From Lachnospiraceae bacterium (GTDB lineage Bacteria > Bacillota_A > Clostridia > Lachnospirales > Lachnospiraceae), in the NCBI GenBank assembly GCA_016287765.1, contig JAEEWS010000015.1, positions 1-51,381 on the forward strand: a stretch of 51,381 bases of DNA, in the 5' to 3' direction. Made by a program: the position numbers and the translations under genes. Shown one piece after another: positions 7,960 through 17,300 of the stretch. The notes below the pieces were generated by a model, which did no database searches, was not told the origin of the DNA, and saw only the letters and a program-made list of their open reading frames with translations. The first letter of the stretch is position 1. Every line of letters begins with the position of its first letter.

Positions 7960-9060
7960 CTATTTACGTTTGAAATTGGCATATTCAGCGTATTCCTGAG
8001 GGATCAGACCACCCAGGAGCATTTGTGTGATGCTGTTGGAAAAGTCATCGTCACTTGCCTTTTCTGCCATCTGATCCAGAATGCCCATGACCTGAGCCTG
8101 ATATTCAGGGGCTGAAAAGATCTTGTCTCTGTACATGAGACGGGAAATGTATATGCGTTTAAACCAGTCCGAATAGGAACCTTTTTGTATCTTTGATTCG
8201 GTGAGGACCATGTTCAGGGAAAGGACCTGGATAATGTTTTTAACCGAATTGGAAGTGCAGAATATATCTGGGCCGATTCCGTAAAGGGCCTTTTTGCATA
8301 TGCCTTTTCTGCCGTTTCCGGAATCTGCCTTGGTATAGTTGGGAAGGAGAGGAGTGAAGAGTTTTCCGAGGAAGGAGTGTTCCTTAAAATCCTTGTATTC
8401 GCGGTCCGGATCTGCGTCCACTGCCACTCGGATGTGCATTTCATTGTAATCGTACATGTTGAACTTGATCATTCTGGGTTCGGCTTCCAGAAGAAGGATA
8501 TAGGCCGTGGTCTTGTCCTTCCATAAAATGGCGGGACATTCCGTTATCCTTTCCCTTTGACAGTTATCGATAAGGATCAGCACATGTTCCTGTTTAACCT
8601 TGTATTCTATAAAGAGCTTTTTGTATTTTTTCTGATCGTAGAGAGTCAGAGGATTGACATCGGGAATCTTTTTCTTTGGCTTTTCAGCTTCATTTTTCTC
8701 GTCTTCCTGAGCGACTTCGGACATTTTTTCGCCGTGAGAGGGTTTCTTCTTTTTCTCGCTGCTTATCCAGTCCAGAGCGCCGCCTTCATCTTCGTTGTCA
8801 TTTTTAACCCTGCTCTTTTTTTCTTTCTTCCTCTGCTGTTTGTTATGTCCGGGAACAAGAAGATTACGGAAATCCGTGCTCATGATGTAGCACACATCTG
8901 CTATAAGAAGGACCACGGCCGCCATGGTAACAATATAGTTGGCCGCGATCAAAGAATAGGCCAGCATTCCGAACCCTGCCAACAGGCCCGTTGCCATGAG
9001 CAGAAGAGCAAATCTGGTCCGTGCATTTCCGTATTTGAATGTGTTAAAAATGATCTTCAT
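7960..9060 (-). CDS. Unknown membrane-anchored protein with soluble C-terminal domain
   Basis: 366 residues from the ATG at 9060, which has AGGGGG nearby; 37 further in-frame codons upstream overlap the opposing promoter region and are unlikely coding. Two membrane spans (about 16-36 and 40-60), then a Lys/Glu-rich linker (about 70-145), then a mixed domain of about 220 residues beginning NPLTLYDQKKYKKLFIEY. The arrangement suggests a membrane anchor, a flexible charged tether and a cytoplasmic domain. I recognise no family or catalytic motif. It is divergent from the citrate synthase operon. Confidence 0.7.
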   Translation of the reverse strand: MKIIFNTFKYGNARTRFALLLMATGLLAGFGMLAYSLIAANYIVTMAAVVLLIADVCYIMSTDFRNLLVPGHNKQQRKKEKKSRVKNDNEDEGGALDWISSEKKKKPSHGEKMSEVAQEDEKNEAEKPKKKIPDVNPLTLYDQKKYKKLFIEYKVKQEHVLILIDNCQRERITECPAILWKDKTTAYILLLEAEPRMIKFNMYDYNEMHIRVAVDADPDREYKDFKEHSFLGKLFTPLLPNYTKADSGNGRKGICKKALYGIGPDIFCTSNSVKNIIQVLSLNMVLTESKIQKGSYSDWFKRIYISRLMYRDKIFSAPEYQAQVMGILDQMAEKASDDDFSNSITQMLLGGLIPQEYAEYANFKRK

Positions 9061-9159
9061 TCTGACCCCCTGAAATGAATTGTATCTGATAATAATATCG
9101 GCTTCTTTTTGGTGAAATAAAAGATTTTTAAATGTTTTTTCCAAAGTAATATTTTGGGG

Positions 9160-9188
9160 TTGACAAAGCAAGTATCATTGTATACAAT
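9160..9188 (+). promoter_or_regulatory. Strong sigma-A promoter of the citrate synthase operon
   Basis: Perfect TTGACA (9160-9165), a 17-base spacer and TACAAT (9183-9188). Transcription would start near 9195, about 36 bases before the synthase ATG. Confidence 0.85.
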
Positions 9189-9230
9189 AATGCACATTAT
9201 CGAAAAGCTTTTAAAAAGAGGAGTAGGACC

Positions 9231-10646
9231 ATGCTTGAAGATGTAATGAAAAACCGTAAGGTTCAGGTTAACCCGCACAACAATCTTCTGATGCTCGAAG
9301 AGCATATGTATGAACTGGTTGACGTTGTTAAACCCAATGTTTTCAGAAATCTGTTCCCTTATGACGAGATCCCCAAGATCGCGTTCAACGACAGAATAGT
9401 TCCCCATTGCTTCCCTGATGAGATCTGGATCACGGATACCACATTCAGGGACGGACAGCAGTCCAGAGCACCGTATACCACCGAGCAGATCGTTACCATC
9501 TACGATTATCTGCACAAACTGGGAGGACCCAACGGACTCATTCGACAGAGCGAGTTTTTTGTATACAGCAAAAAAGACAGGGATGCTTTGTATAAATGTA
9601 TGGAGAGAGGATACAAGTTTCCCGAATGTACTACCTGGATCAGAGCCAGCAAGAAAGACTTCGAACTGGTAAGGGATCTGGGCGTGAGAGAAACAGGTAT
9701 TCTGGTTTCCTGCTCCGATTACCACATCTTCTATAAAATGAAAATGACACGTGCCCAGGCTATGGAGCACTATCTGAACATCGTGCGCGAATGCCTCGAA
9801 ACAGGTATCGCTGCCCGTTGCCATCTGGAGGATATCACACGTTCGGATATTTACGGCTTTGTTATTCCTTTCTGCTTCGAACTTATGAAGCTGGGGGCAG
9901 AGTATAACCTTCCCGTTAAGATCCGTGCCTGCGATACCATGGGCTACGGAGTAAATTTCTCCGGTGCAGTGATCCCCCGTTCGGTACAGGGTATCATCTA
10001 CGGCCTTATGACCCACGGAGGCGTTCCTTCCGAACTTCTTGAATGGCACGGACATAATGATTTCTATAAGGCGGTTTCCAACTCCACAACAGCCTGGCTT
10101 TACGGTGCCAGCGGTGTTAACTGCTCGCTTTTCGGCATAGGAGAGAGAACGGGAAATACACCTCTTGAGGCTATGGTCTTTGAATATGCCCAGCTCAAGG
10201 GGACTCTGGACGGCATGGATACTACGGTCATCACAGAACTTGCCGAGTACTATGAAAAGGAACTTGATTATGTTATACCTCCCAGAACTCCTTTTGTAGG
10301 AAAGAATTTTAATGTTACCCGTGCAGGCATACATGCAGACGGCCTTCTTAAAAATGAAGAGATATACAATATCTTTGATACCGAGAAATTTTTAAACCGT
10401 CCCGCTCTTGTTTCCGTTTCCAACACATCAGGACTTGCGGGTATTGCTCACTGGATCAATTCCTACTTTAAGCTCAAGGGAGATGATATGATCTCCAAGA
10501 GCCATCCCATGGTCATAAAGATCAAGGAATGGGTTGACAATGAGTTTGATAATGGTAGAATTACTGTGATTACCGATAAGGAACTTCTCGATCTGATCGA
10601 AAAGTATAAACCCGAATGCGGCGAAGGTTTGCCGAGTGTAATCTGA
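9231..10646 (+). CDS. Probable Re-type citrate synthase (HMGL/isopropylmalate synthase-like)
   Basis: 471 residues with an HMGL-like TIM barrel: DTTFRDGQQSR (69-79) and HGHND (273-277) supply metal and catalytic residues of the LeuA/homocitrate synthase superfamily. It has a ~60-residue N-terminal extension and lacks the LeuA C-terminal leucine-regulatory domain. It is followed at once by isocitrate dehydrogenase, not leucine genes. This matches the Re-citrate synthase family described in Clostridium kluyveri, which condenses acetyl-CoA and oxaloacetate to citrate. Homocitrate or isopropylmalate synthase activity is the alternative. Ribosome site AGAGGAG precedes the ATG. It would feed 2-oxoglutarate/glutamate synthesis. 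Confidence 0.75.
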   Translation: MLEDVMKNRKVQVNPHNNLLMLEEHMYELVDVVKPNVFRNLFPYDEIPKIAFNDRIVPHCFPDEIWITDTTFRDGQQSRAPYTTEQIVTIYDYLHKLGGPNGLIRQSEFFVYSKKDRDALYKCMERGYKFPECTTWIRASKKDFELVRDLGVRETGILVSCSDYHIFYKMKMTRAQAMEHYLNIVRECLETGIAARCHLEDITRSDIYGFVIPFCFELMKLGAEYNLPVKIRACDTMGYGVNFSGAVIPRSVQGIIYGLMTHGGVPSELLEWHGHNDFYKAVSNSTTAWLYGASGVNCSLFGIGERTGNTPLEAMVFEYAQLKGTLDGMDTTVITELAEYYEKELDYVIPPRTPFVGKNFNVTRAGIHADGLLKNEEIYNIFDTEKFLNRPALVSVSNTSGLAGIAHWINSYFKLKGDDMISKSHPMVIKIKEWVDNEFDNGRITVITDKELLDLIEKYKPECGEGLPSVI

Positions 10647-10686
10647 AGTAACTATTAGGCAAGTATTTAGAGAACAGGAGAATGAA

Positions 10687-11859
10687 ATGGACTACACAGC
10701 ACAGATTGAAGCTGCCAAGGCAAAATTCGGCGAGCTTCTCATGAGCCAGCTTAAAAGAGTTGAAGACATGAAGAGCCAGGGCGGCTTTGTTGATTATGCA
10801 AAGCTTGATAAGATCGTTATCGGTGTTTGCGGAGGAGACGGCATCGGACCTGCCATCACCAAGCAGGCAAGCAGGATAATGGAATATCTTTTGAAAGATG
10901 ATATAGCATCAGGCAAGATAGTTCTTAAGAACATCGAGGGCCTGACCATAGAGAGAAGAGTGGCTGAGAACGCAGCGATACCCGCTGATGTACTTGCAGA
11001 ACTCAAGACTTGTGACGTTATCCTTAAGGGACCCACGACCACACCCAGAAAGGGAGATCCCTGGCCCAATGTTGAAAGTGCAAACGTTGCAATGAGAAAG
11101 GCTCTTGACCTTTTTGCAAATGTAAGACCCGTCAGGATCCCCGAGCAGGGTATCGACTGGACCTTCTACAGAGAGAATACCGAGGGCGCATATGCGGTAG
11201 GAAGCAAGGGCGTTCACGTAAATGAAGATCTTGGCGTGGATTTCACGGTTGTTACCTCCCAGGGCTGTGAAAGGATCATCCGTGCGGCTTTTGAATTTGC
11301 AAAGGCAAACGGAAAGACCAGAGTAACGGCGGTTACCAAGGCAAATATCATCAAGACCACAGACGGCAAGTTCCTGGATACCTTCAGAGAGATAGCAAAA
11401 GAGTATCCCGATATCACAGCCGATGACTGGTATATCGATATCATGACTGCAAAGCTTATTGACGAAAACCGCCGCAGAGACTTCCAGGTAGTGGTTCTTC
11501 CAAATCTTTACGGCGACATCATTACTGATGAAGCAGCAGAGTTCCAGGGTGGTGTAGGTACAGCAGGTTCCGCAAACATCGGCAAGAAGTATGCCATGTT
11601 TGAAGCTATCCACGGTTCCGCACCCAGAATGGTAAACGAGGGCAGAGAGAAGTATGCCGATCCTTGCAGCGTTATCCGTGCGGCAGCCATGCTTATCGCA
11701 CACATCGGATATAAGGCGGAGGCCGACCTTCTTTATAAGGCTCTCGATATCTGTACTGTTACGGAGAAGAAGCTTGTTATCACCGGACGTGACACCGGCG
11801 TTACCGGAGAAGAATTCGCCGATTATATAATGGAAACGATTGAAAAACTTAAAGGGTGA
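10687..11859 (+). CDS. icd: Isocitrate dehydrogenase (isocitrate/isopropylmalate family)
   Basis: 390 residues, beta-decarboxylating dehydrogenase fold. GGDGIGP (about 38-44), YRENTEGAY (about 160-168) and DEAAEFQGGVG are family motifs. The substrate loop ESANVAMRK has the Ser-x-Asn pair of isocitrate dehydrogenases; isopropylmalate dehydrogenases have Glu/Leu there, so isocitrate is favoured. The cofactor segment HGSAPRMVNEG lacks the Lys-Tyr of classical NADP enzymes, suggesting NAD; this is inference. About 60 residues precede the usual core start. It lies 40 bases after the citrate synthase and four before the GntR gene. No aconitase is in the window. Confidence 0.85.
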   Translation: MDYTAQIEAAKAKFGELLMSQLKRVEDMKSQGGFVDYAKLDKIVIGVCGGDGIGPAITKQASRIMEYLLKDDIASGKIVLKNIEGLTIERRVAENAAIPADVLAELKTCDVILKGPTTTPRKGDPWPNVESANVAMRKALDLFANVRPVRIPEQGIDWTFYRENTEGAYAVGSKGVHVNEDLGVDFTVVTSQGCERIIRAAFEFAKANGKTRVTAVTKANIIKTTDGKFLDTFREIAKEYPDITADDWYIDIMTAKLIDENRRRDFQVVVLPNLYGDIITDEAAEFQGGVGTAGSANIGKKYAMFEAIHGSAPRMVNEGREKYADPCSVIRAAAMLIAHIGYKAEADLLYKALDICTVTEKKLVITGRDTGVTGEEFADYIMETIEKLKG

Positions 11860-11863
11860 TAAA

Positions 11864-12565
11864 ATGAGTGATCCAAAAAATGATTTAGCGGGCAAAAACG
11901 AATCTGACGAGGTTTCTAAAGAAGTTACCGACAAATATTCTTTGAGAGGAAGAGTATTCAACCGTATCAGAGAAGATATCCTTTCGGGGAAATATGCCGA
12001 GAATGAGGAATTAAAAGAGGTTTCTATCGGAAATGAACTTGGCGTCAGTCGTACCCCGGTGAGAGAGGCCCTGAGGCAGCTGGAACTGGAGGGACTCGTT
12101 AATATTATCCCCAATAAGGGCGCTTATGTACACGGAATATCTCAAAAGGATATCCATGATATATATGTGATCAGATCCTATCTTGAAGGACTGGCTGCAC
12201 GCTGGGCCTGCGAAAGGATCACGGATGAAGAGATAGAAGCATTGGAAGAAAATGTATATATCTCGAATTTCCATATAGGTAAAAAGCATTACGAGACTAT
12301 AGTGGAGCTTGACAGTGCCTTTCATGAAACCATATACAAGGCCTCAGGCAGCAAGATCCTGGAGCATCAATTGTCCACCTATCACCATTACGTGGAGAGG
12401 ATCAGAAAGATCTCTCTGGGACGGGAGGAGAGAGCCAAAAAATCCAATGAGGAACATGCGGCCATCCTTGAAGCCATCAAGAGCAGAAATGGTGATCTGG
12501 CTGAGAAACTTGCCCACGAACATATCATTTCCACTATTGCCAATCTGAATAAACAGGGATTATAA
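11864..12565 (+). CDS. GntR-family regulator, FadR/FCD subfamily
   Basis: 233 residues from the ATG at 11864; a TTG at 11840 would overlap the dehydrogenase gene and has no better site. The winged HTH (about residues 25-90) contains VSRTPVREALRQLELEGLV, classic GntR. The FCD all-helical effector domain follows (about 95-225), with Asp/His residues (ELDSAFHETIY, HAAILEA) that in relatives bind a metal and carboxylate ligands. Position as third gene behind citrate synthase and isocitrate dehydrogenase suggests it senses a TCA-type carboxylate and controls the operon; that link is inferred. A terminator follows directly. Confidence 0.88.
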   Translation: MSDPKNDLAGKNESDEVSKEVTDKYSLRGRVFNRIREDILSGKYAENEELKEVSIGNELGVSRTPVREALRQLELEGLVNIIPNKGAYVHGISQKDIHDIYVIRSYLEGLAARWACERITDEEIEALEENVYISNFHIGKKHYETIVELDSAFHETIYKASGSKILEHQLSTYHHYVERIRKISLGREERAKKSNEEHAAILEAIKSRNGDLAEKLAHEHIISTIANLNKQGL

Positions 12566-12570
12566 CTTTA

Positions 12571-12596
12571 AAGGCGGTCTGCACCGCCTTTTTTTT
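12571..12596 (+). terminator. Terminator of the citrate synthase operon
   Basis: Stem AAGGCGGT/ACCGCCTT (12571-12578, 12583-12590) with a CTGC loop, followed by an eight-T run. Confidence 0.9.
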
Positions 12597-12605
12597 AGAT
12601 TTGGA

Positions 12606-12634
12606 TTGTATAATATACGGAAAAATAGTAAAAT
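12606..12634 (+). promoter_or_regulatory. Probable promoter of the diguanylate cyclase/mannosidase pair
   Basis: TTGTAT (12606-12611), 17-base spacer, TAAAAT (12629-12634). It follows the previous terminator directly, and the next gene starts 55 bases later. Confidence 0.5.
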
Positions 12635-12688
12635 AAAATGTGTGTGCCTTTAAGACGACACACGTTCAGGGGAAGAAACGGAGACTAA

Positions 12689-14365
12689 ATGAAAGCACTG
12701 AGACTTACAATAGCCTTGACCTTTATCATGCTGACGGCCTATTGCTTTTTTAATTTCGGCCTTAAGGGAAAGCACGGCGATCGGGAGATAGTAAGACTTG
12801 ATACCGGATGGACAGTTTTGTACAAAGGGGATCTGTTGACAGATGTGGATCTTGAAGATTATAAGGCCCATAATGCTTTAAAAGGCGACACCATGACTCT
12901 CACCAATGTGCTTCCGGAAACCGGCATTCAAAATGCCGCGATCATGCTCAGCAACTATCTTGCAGAGATGGATATCTATGTGGGTGATGAGCTGATCTAT
13001 GTAACCGGCAGAAAAGAATTCCGTGAAGGAAAGATGATCGGATACGGAAAGCATGTGGTGGATCTGCCTTTGGGATACGAAGGAAAAAAGATCAAGATCG
13101 TGTTCAGGTCCGGAGAAAATAACGGCATAGGATCACTTCCGGTTCCGCTTCTTATGGAAGCAAATGAAGTCGATATGTATGTCGTTAAGGAAAACTTTCT
13201 TCCCTCTGCCATTGCCGTTACGGATATGATAATAGGCATCAGTATGATAGGCATAGGTCTCGTCTACGTTATCGATAATCGCGGCATGAGACAGATGCTT
13301 TATATCGGCTTGTTCAGCTTTTTTATCGGCATGTGGTCCTTTTGCGAGCACGACCTCATACTGCTTATCAATCCTGATTATCAACTGAAGACCGTATCGG
13401 AATATTTGGCCTTGTATCTTGCTCCTGTATTCGTTTTTGCCTATTTTGGAATAAAGGTTAAGGATAAAACATCCCGAGTCAAGAGAAACGTATACAGCTT
13501 TCTGTTTATAGGAGATATCGCCTTAACGGGCATAACGATACTGCTTCACCTGTTTAATCTGGTTCATTTGACCCAGATGCTAAAGCTGCAGCATACTTTC
13601 ATCTTGATAATGATAAGTTACATGATGTTTAATTTTGTTCAGTCAATTTTGGAAAAGGACAAACAGGAAGTGGCTTTTTATATAGGTATCGCGGCACTCA
13701 GCCTTTGCGGAGTTACTGATATAATCATCTTTAATCTTTTGGCTTATTCTTCGAAGCTGAGCGGTAACTTCGACGGGATCTCTTACATGGGGTCCGGTAT
13801 ACTTGTAATTTCCATGGTTATGGACTTTTCCGATGAAATGTCCAGACGCGTTCGTCAGGCCAGCGAGATGGAAGTTTATGAGCAAATGGCAAACAGTGAC
13901 TACCTTACGGGGCTTGCCAACAGACGTCAGTGCGAACTGGTGTTTGATGAAATAGACCAGAATGATACGGATTACGCAGTCATAGCTTTTGACCTGAACA
14001 ATCTTAAGGAAGTTAACGATAAACACGGCCATGCGGCAGGGGATAAGCTGCTTAAAGATTTTGCCAACATCCTTAAGGGCGTTTTTGAAAGTGTAGGAAC
14101 CGTGGGAAGGACCGGCGGCGATGAATTTCTTGTTATCATCAGACATGCGGAGGTTCTGAACATAAATCGTCTTCTTGAAGGTATGGACAACCGTATCGAG
14201 GAGATCAACAAAAAAAGAAGAGATTATAAGATCAGCGTTGCCAGAGGAACATGTACAAAACTTGAAAATAAAAAGAACGTACGTTCCGCTTATCGTACGG
14301 CGGATCAAAGAATGTACGAGAATAAGATGCTGATGAAAGCGGAAGCGAAAGGAAAAATGGAATAA
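12689..14365 (+). CDS. Membrane diguanylate cyclase with 7TMR-DISM-type sensor
   Basis: 558 residues. An N-terminal membrane span (about 5-22) leads to an extracytoplasmic beta-rich region (about 30-165) like a 7TMR-DISM extracellular domain, then about seven spans (about 175-390). The GGDEF domain (about 400-550) has intact GGDEF near 475 and DYLTGLANRRQ, predicting synthesis of c-di-GMP from GTP. The inhibitory I-site (RxxD upstream of GGDEF) is replaced by ESVG, so product inhibition is probably weak. The stop codon overlaps the start of the GH38 gene (TAATG), implying coupled translation. The extracellular ligand is unknown; related domains resemble carbohydrate-binding jelly rolls. Confidence 0.9.
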   Translation: MKALRLTIALTFIMLTAYCFFNFGLKGKHGDREIVRLDTGWTVLYKGDLLTDVDLEDYKAHNALKGDTMTLTNVLPETGIQNAAIMLSNYLAEMDIYVGDELIYVTGRKEFREGKMIGYGKHVVDLPLGYEGKKIKIVFRSGENNGIGSLPVPLLMEANEVDMYVVKENFLPSAIAVTDMIIGISMIGIGLVYVIDNRGMRQMLYIGLFSFFIGMWSFCEHDLILLINPDYQLKTVSEYLALYLAPVFVFAYFGIKVKDKTSRVKRNVYSFLFIGDIALTGITILLHLFNLVHLTQMLKLQHTFILIMISYMMFNFVQSILEKDKQEVAFYIGIAALSLCGVTDIIIFNLLAYSSKLSGNFDGISYMGSGILVISMVMDFSDEMSRRVRQASEMEVYEQMANSDYLTGLANRRQCELVFDEIDQNDTDYAVIAFDLNNLKEVNDKHGHAAGDKLLKDFANILKGVFESVGTVGRTGGDEFLVIIRHAEVLNINRLLEGMDNRIEEINKKRRDYKISVARGTCTKLENKKNVRSAYRTADQRMYENKMLMKAEAKGKME

Positions 14366-17300
14366 TGGACTATTACAAGGATCGAATCAAAGGTATACTT
14401 GACATCCTGAATTCCGAGAGGAGAAGTGAACGCATTCCGGTAGAACATATTTTTAAAAAAGATATCGGATACGGAGAGAGGGAAAACTGTTTTGATAACG
14501 GAGGAGAATGGACTGAATTCGGACGATTTCAAACATGGGGCGGACACGATATCCATGCTGCTTTTAAGACAGTGATCACCATACCTCAGAGTATGGCGGG
14601 CAAAAAGGTTTGTGTTATCCTGTATACAGGAGCTTCGGATATATGGAACACCAATAATCCACAGTTTCTTGCCTATATAAACGGTAATGTGGTCTGCGGA
14701 AATGATATGAATCATAATGAGGTGATTTTGTGCTCGGATGCCGTTCCGGGGACAGAGTATGAATACGGACTATATGCCTATACCAACGGCGGCGAGTCCA
14801 ATGAGTTTTTATTGCTGGATATCGCTGTAATAGAGGAAGATATAGAAGAACTGTATTATGACCTCAAGGTGCCCTATGAGATCGCCTGCCTCATGAAGGA
14901 TACGGACAGACTCAGGGAAGAGTACTTCAAGGTGTTGAATGATGCAGTTTCCATTCTCGACCTCAGAGACAGAGGTTCAAAAGCCTTCCACAGATCAGTG
15001 GCTGAATGCGACGATTACGTCAAAAAATACATTTATTCCGAGAAAGATAGTGTTATTGAAAGAGATCCCATTTCCGGTGTAACGGTTTCAAGCGTGGGAC
15101 ATACCCATATAGATGTGGCATGGAAATGGCCTTTGAGACAGACGAGAGAAAAAGCACTCAGGAGTTTTTCAACAGTGCTTTATGAAATGAACATGTTTCC
15201 GGAATACAAGTTCATGTCCAGCCAGCCTCAATTGTACGAATTCGTAAAGGAAGATTGCCCTGAGGTTTATGAAAGGATAAAGGAGAGAGTAAGAGAAGGA
15301 AGATGGGAAACGGAAGGTGCCATGTGGCTGGAAGCCGATTGCAATCTTGCTTCGGGTGAATCCCTTATCCGACAGATCCTTTTCGGAAAGCAGTTTTTTA
15401 AGGAAGAATTCGGAACAGCGGATAACAAAGTGTTGTGGCTTCCCGATGTCTTCGGGTATAGTGCTGCTATGCCTCAGATACTTAAGAAGAGCCGCATAGA
15501 CTATTTTATGACTACCAAGATAGGATGGAACGAGTATAACCGTATACCCAACGATACTTTTATGTGGAAGGGTATAGACGGAACGGAGATCCTTACCTAT
15601 TTCATTACCACCAAGGATTATATAACGGATCCGGAACTGGATAAAAGAAAGTCTTTTGAGACCACATACAACGGACGTCAAAATGCAAAGCAGATAATGG
15701 GCTGCTGGCAGATGTATCAGAATAAAGACATTAACAATGATGTACTTACCTGTTTCGGTTTTGGAGACGGAGGCGGAGGCGCCACTGTTCAGATGCTGGA
15801 AGAGAGCAGGAGAATGTCTTCAAGACTTCCGGGATGTCCCAGAGTAAAGCACAGTCATGTCCTTGAATTCTTTGAGGGACTTGAACAAAGGCTGGAAGGT
15901 AAAAAAGTACCGAAATGGAACGGCGAACTTTATCTTGAATATCATCGCGGTACCTATACATCTATGGCCAGAAACAAGAAATATAATCGTAAGTGTGAGA
16001 TCAGAAATCAGGATGCGGAGACCTTTGCCACATTGGCATTTTTATTGGGAAAAGCAGAGAATTATCCTTATGCGGATCTTAAGAGATGCTGGAAGACGGT
16101 ACTTTTGAACCAGTTTCATGATATACTTCCCGGATCCTCCATCGAAGACGTTTATATCGATTCTCTGGCACAATATAAAGAAGCATGGGCCATTGAAGAC
16201 GAGATCATCCGAAGCTCGATTCTCAGGATACTCAGAAATGTGGGCGGCGGCTATGACAGAAACTTCGCCGGTGCTGAAAACAGTGATATGATCACCGCGT
16301 TTAACAATACATCTTTTGTAAGAGACGATATTGTTATAACCGAAGGAAGAACTGAACCCTGGGATATGAAGGATGGACGTGTCCTGCCTTCACAGCGTAC
16401 TGCAGACGGCAGGACCGTGTGGTTTGCACCGAGGGTTCCGGCCAAGGGGTATAAGACCTTTGCTTTAAAACCGGTTGAAGAGGAAAAGCCTTTCAGATAT
16501 ATCGATCTGTTAAGCCTTGAACCTTCCGAGAGAGTCATAGATACATCTTTCTATACTCTTAAGTTTAATGAAAACATGGAGATCTCTTCCATTTATGATA
16601 AAGAGAACAAAAGGGAGATCATCAAGCAGGGAGAAACGGCGAATGCCCTGGTGTGTTATGAAGACATCCCCAAGGACTACGATGCATGGAACATAGATGC
16701 TTTCTATGTGGAAAAGAAATGGGAACTCCATGATACGGTTTCGGCAGTGATCACGGAAAAAGGTCCCGTAAGGACCTGTATAAGGATCGAAAGAAAATTC
16801 AACAAGTCAGTGATCGTTCAGAGCATATGCTTATATGAGCAGATCCGAAGAATAGACTTTAAGACGGGCATACAGTGGAATGAATCCCAGATCCTGCTTA
16901 AAACCTTCTTCCCTTTTGATGTGGTTACGAATAAAGCTGTTTACGATATCCAATACGGAAATGTAGAGAGACCCACACATGAAAACACCGGCTGGGAAAA
17001 GGCAAAGTATGAGGTCTGCGGTCACAAGTGGGCCGATCTGGCGGAATGCGGTTACGGTGTTGCTCTTATGAATGACTGCAAATACGGTTACTCCGCTCAT
17101 GAATCCACCATAGCCCTGACCCTCCTTAAATCCGGGATATTCCCCAATCCCAATGCGGATAAGGAATATCATGAATTTACTTATTCCATTCTGCCTCACA
17201 AGGGGGATTTCAGACAGGGAGGTGTAGTTAAGGAAGGCTATTTCCTGAACTATCCCATGTACACCTGTTACGGCGGAAGCAGAACCGAACTGGAAAAGAG

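Noticed and set aside
9057..10334. Long open frame (425 codons) on the minus strand
   Set aside because: It mirrors the citrate synthase gene, has no ribosome site or recognisable protein, and covers the strong opposite promoter; it is a codon-bias shadow.
9231..10646. Leucine pathway 2-isopropylmalate synthase
   Set aside because: No C-terminal regulatory domain, no leuB/C/D neighbours, and the adjacent dehydrogenase has the isocitrate-type loop. Not fully excluded.
10909..12114. Long minus-strand open frame (401 codons)
   Set aside because: It lies antisense to icd and the GntR gene and has no protein-like features.
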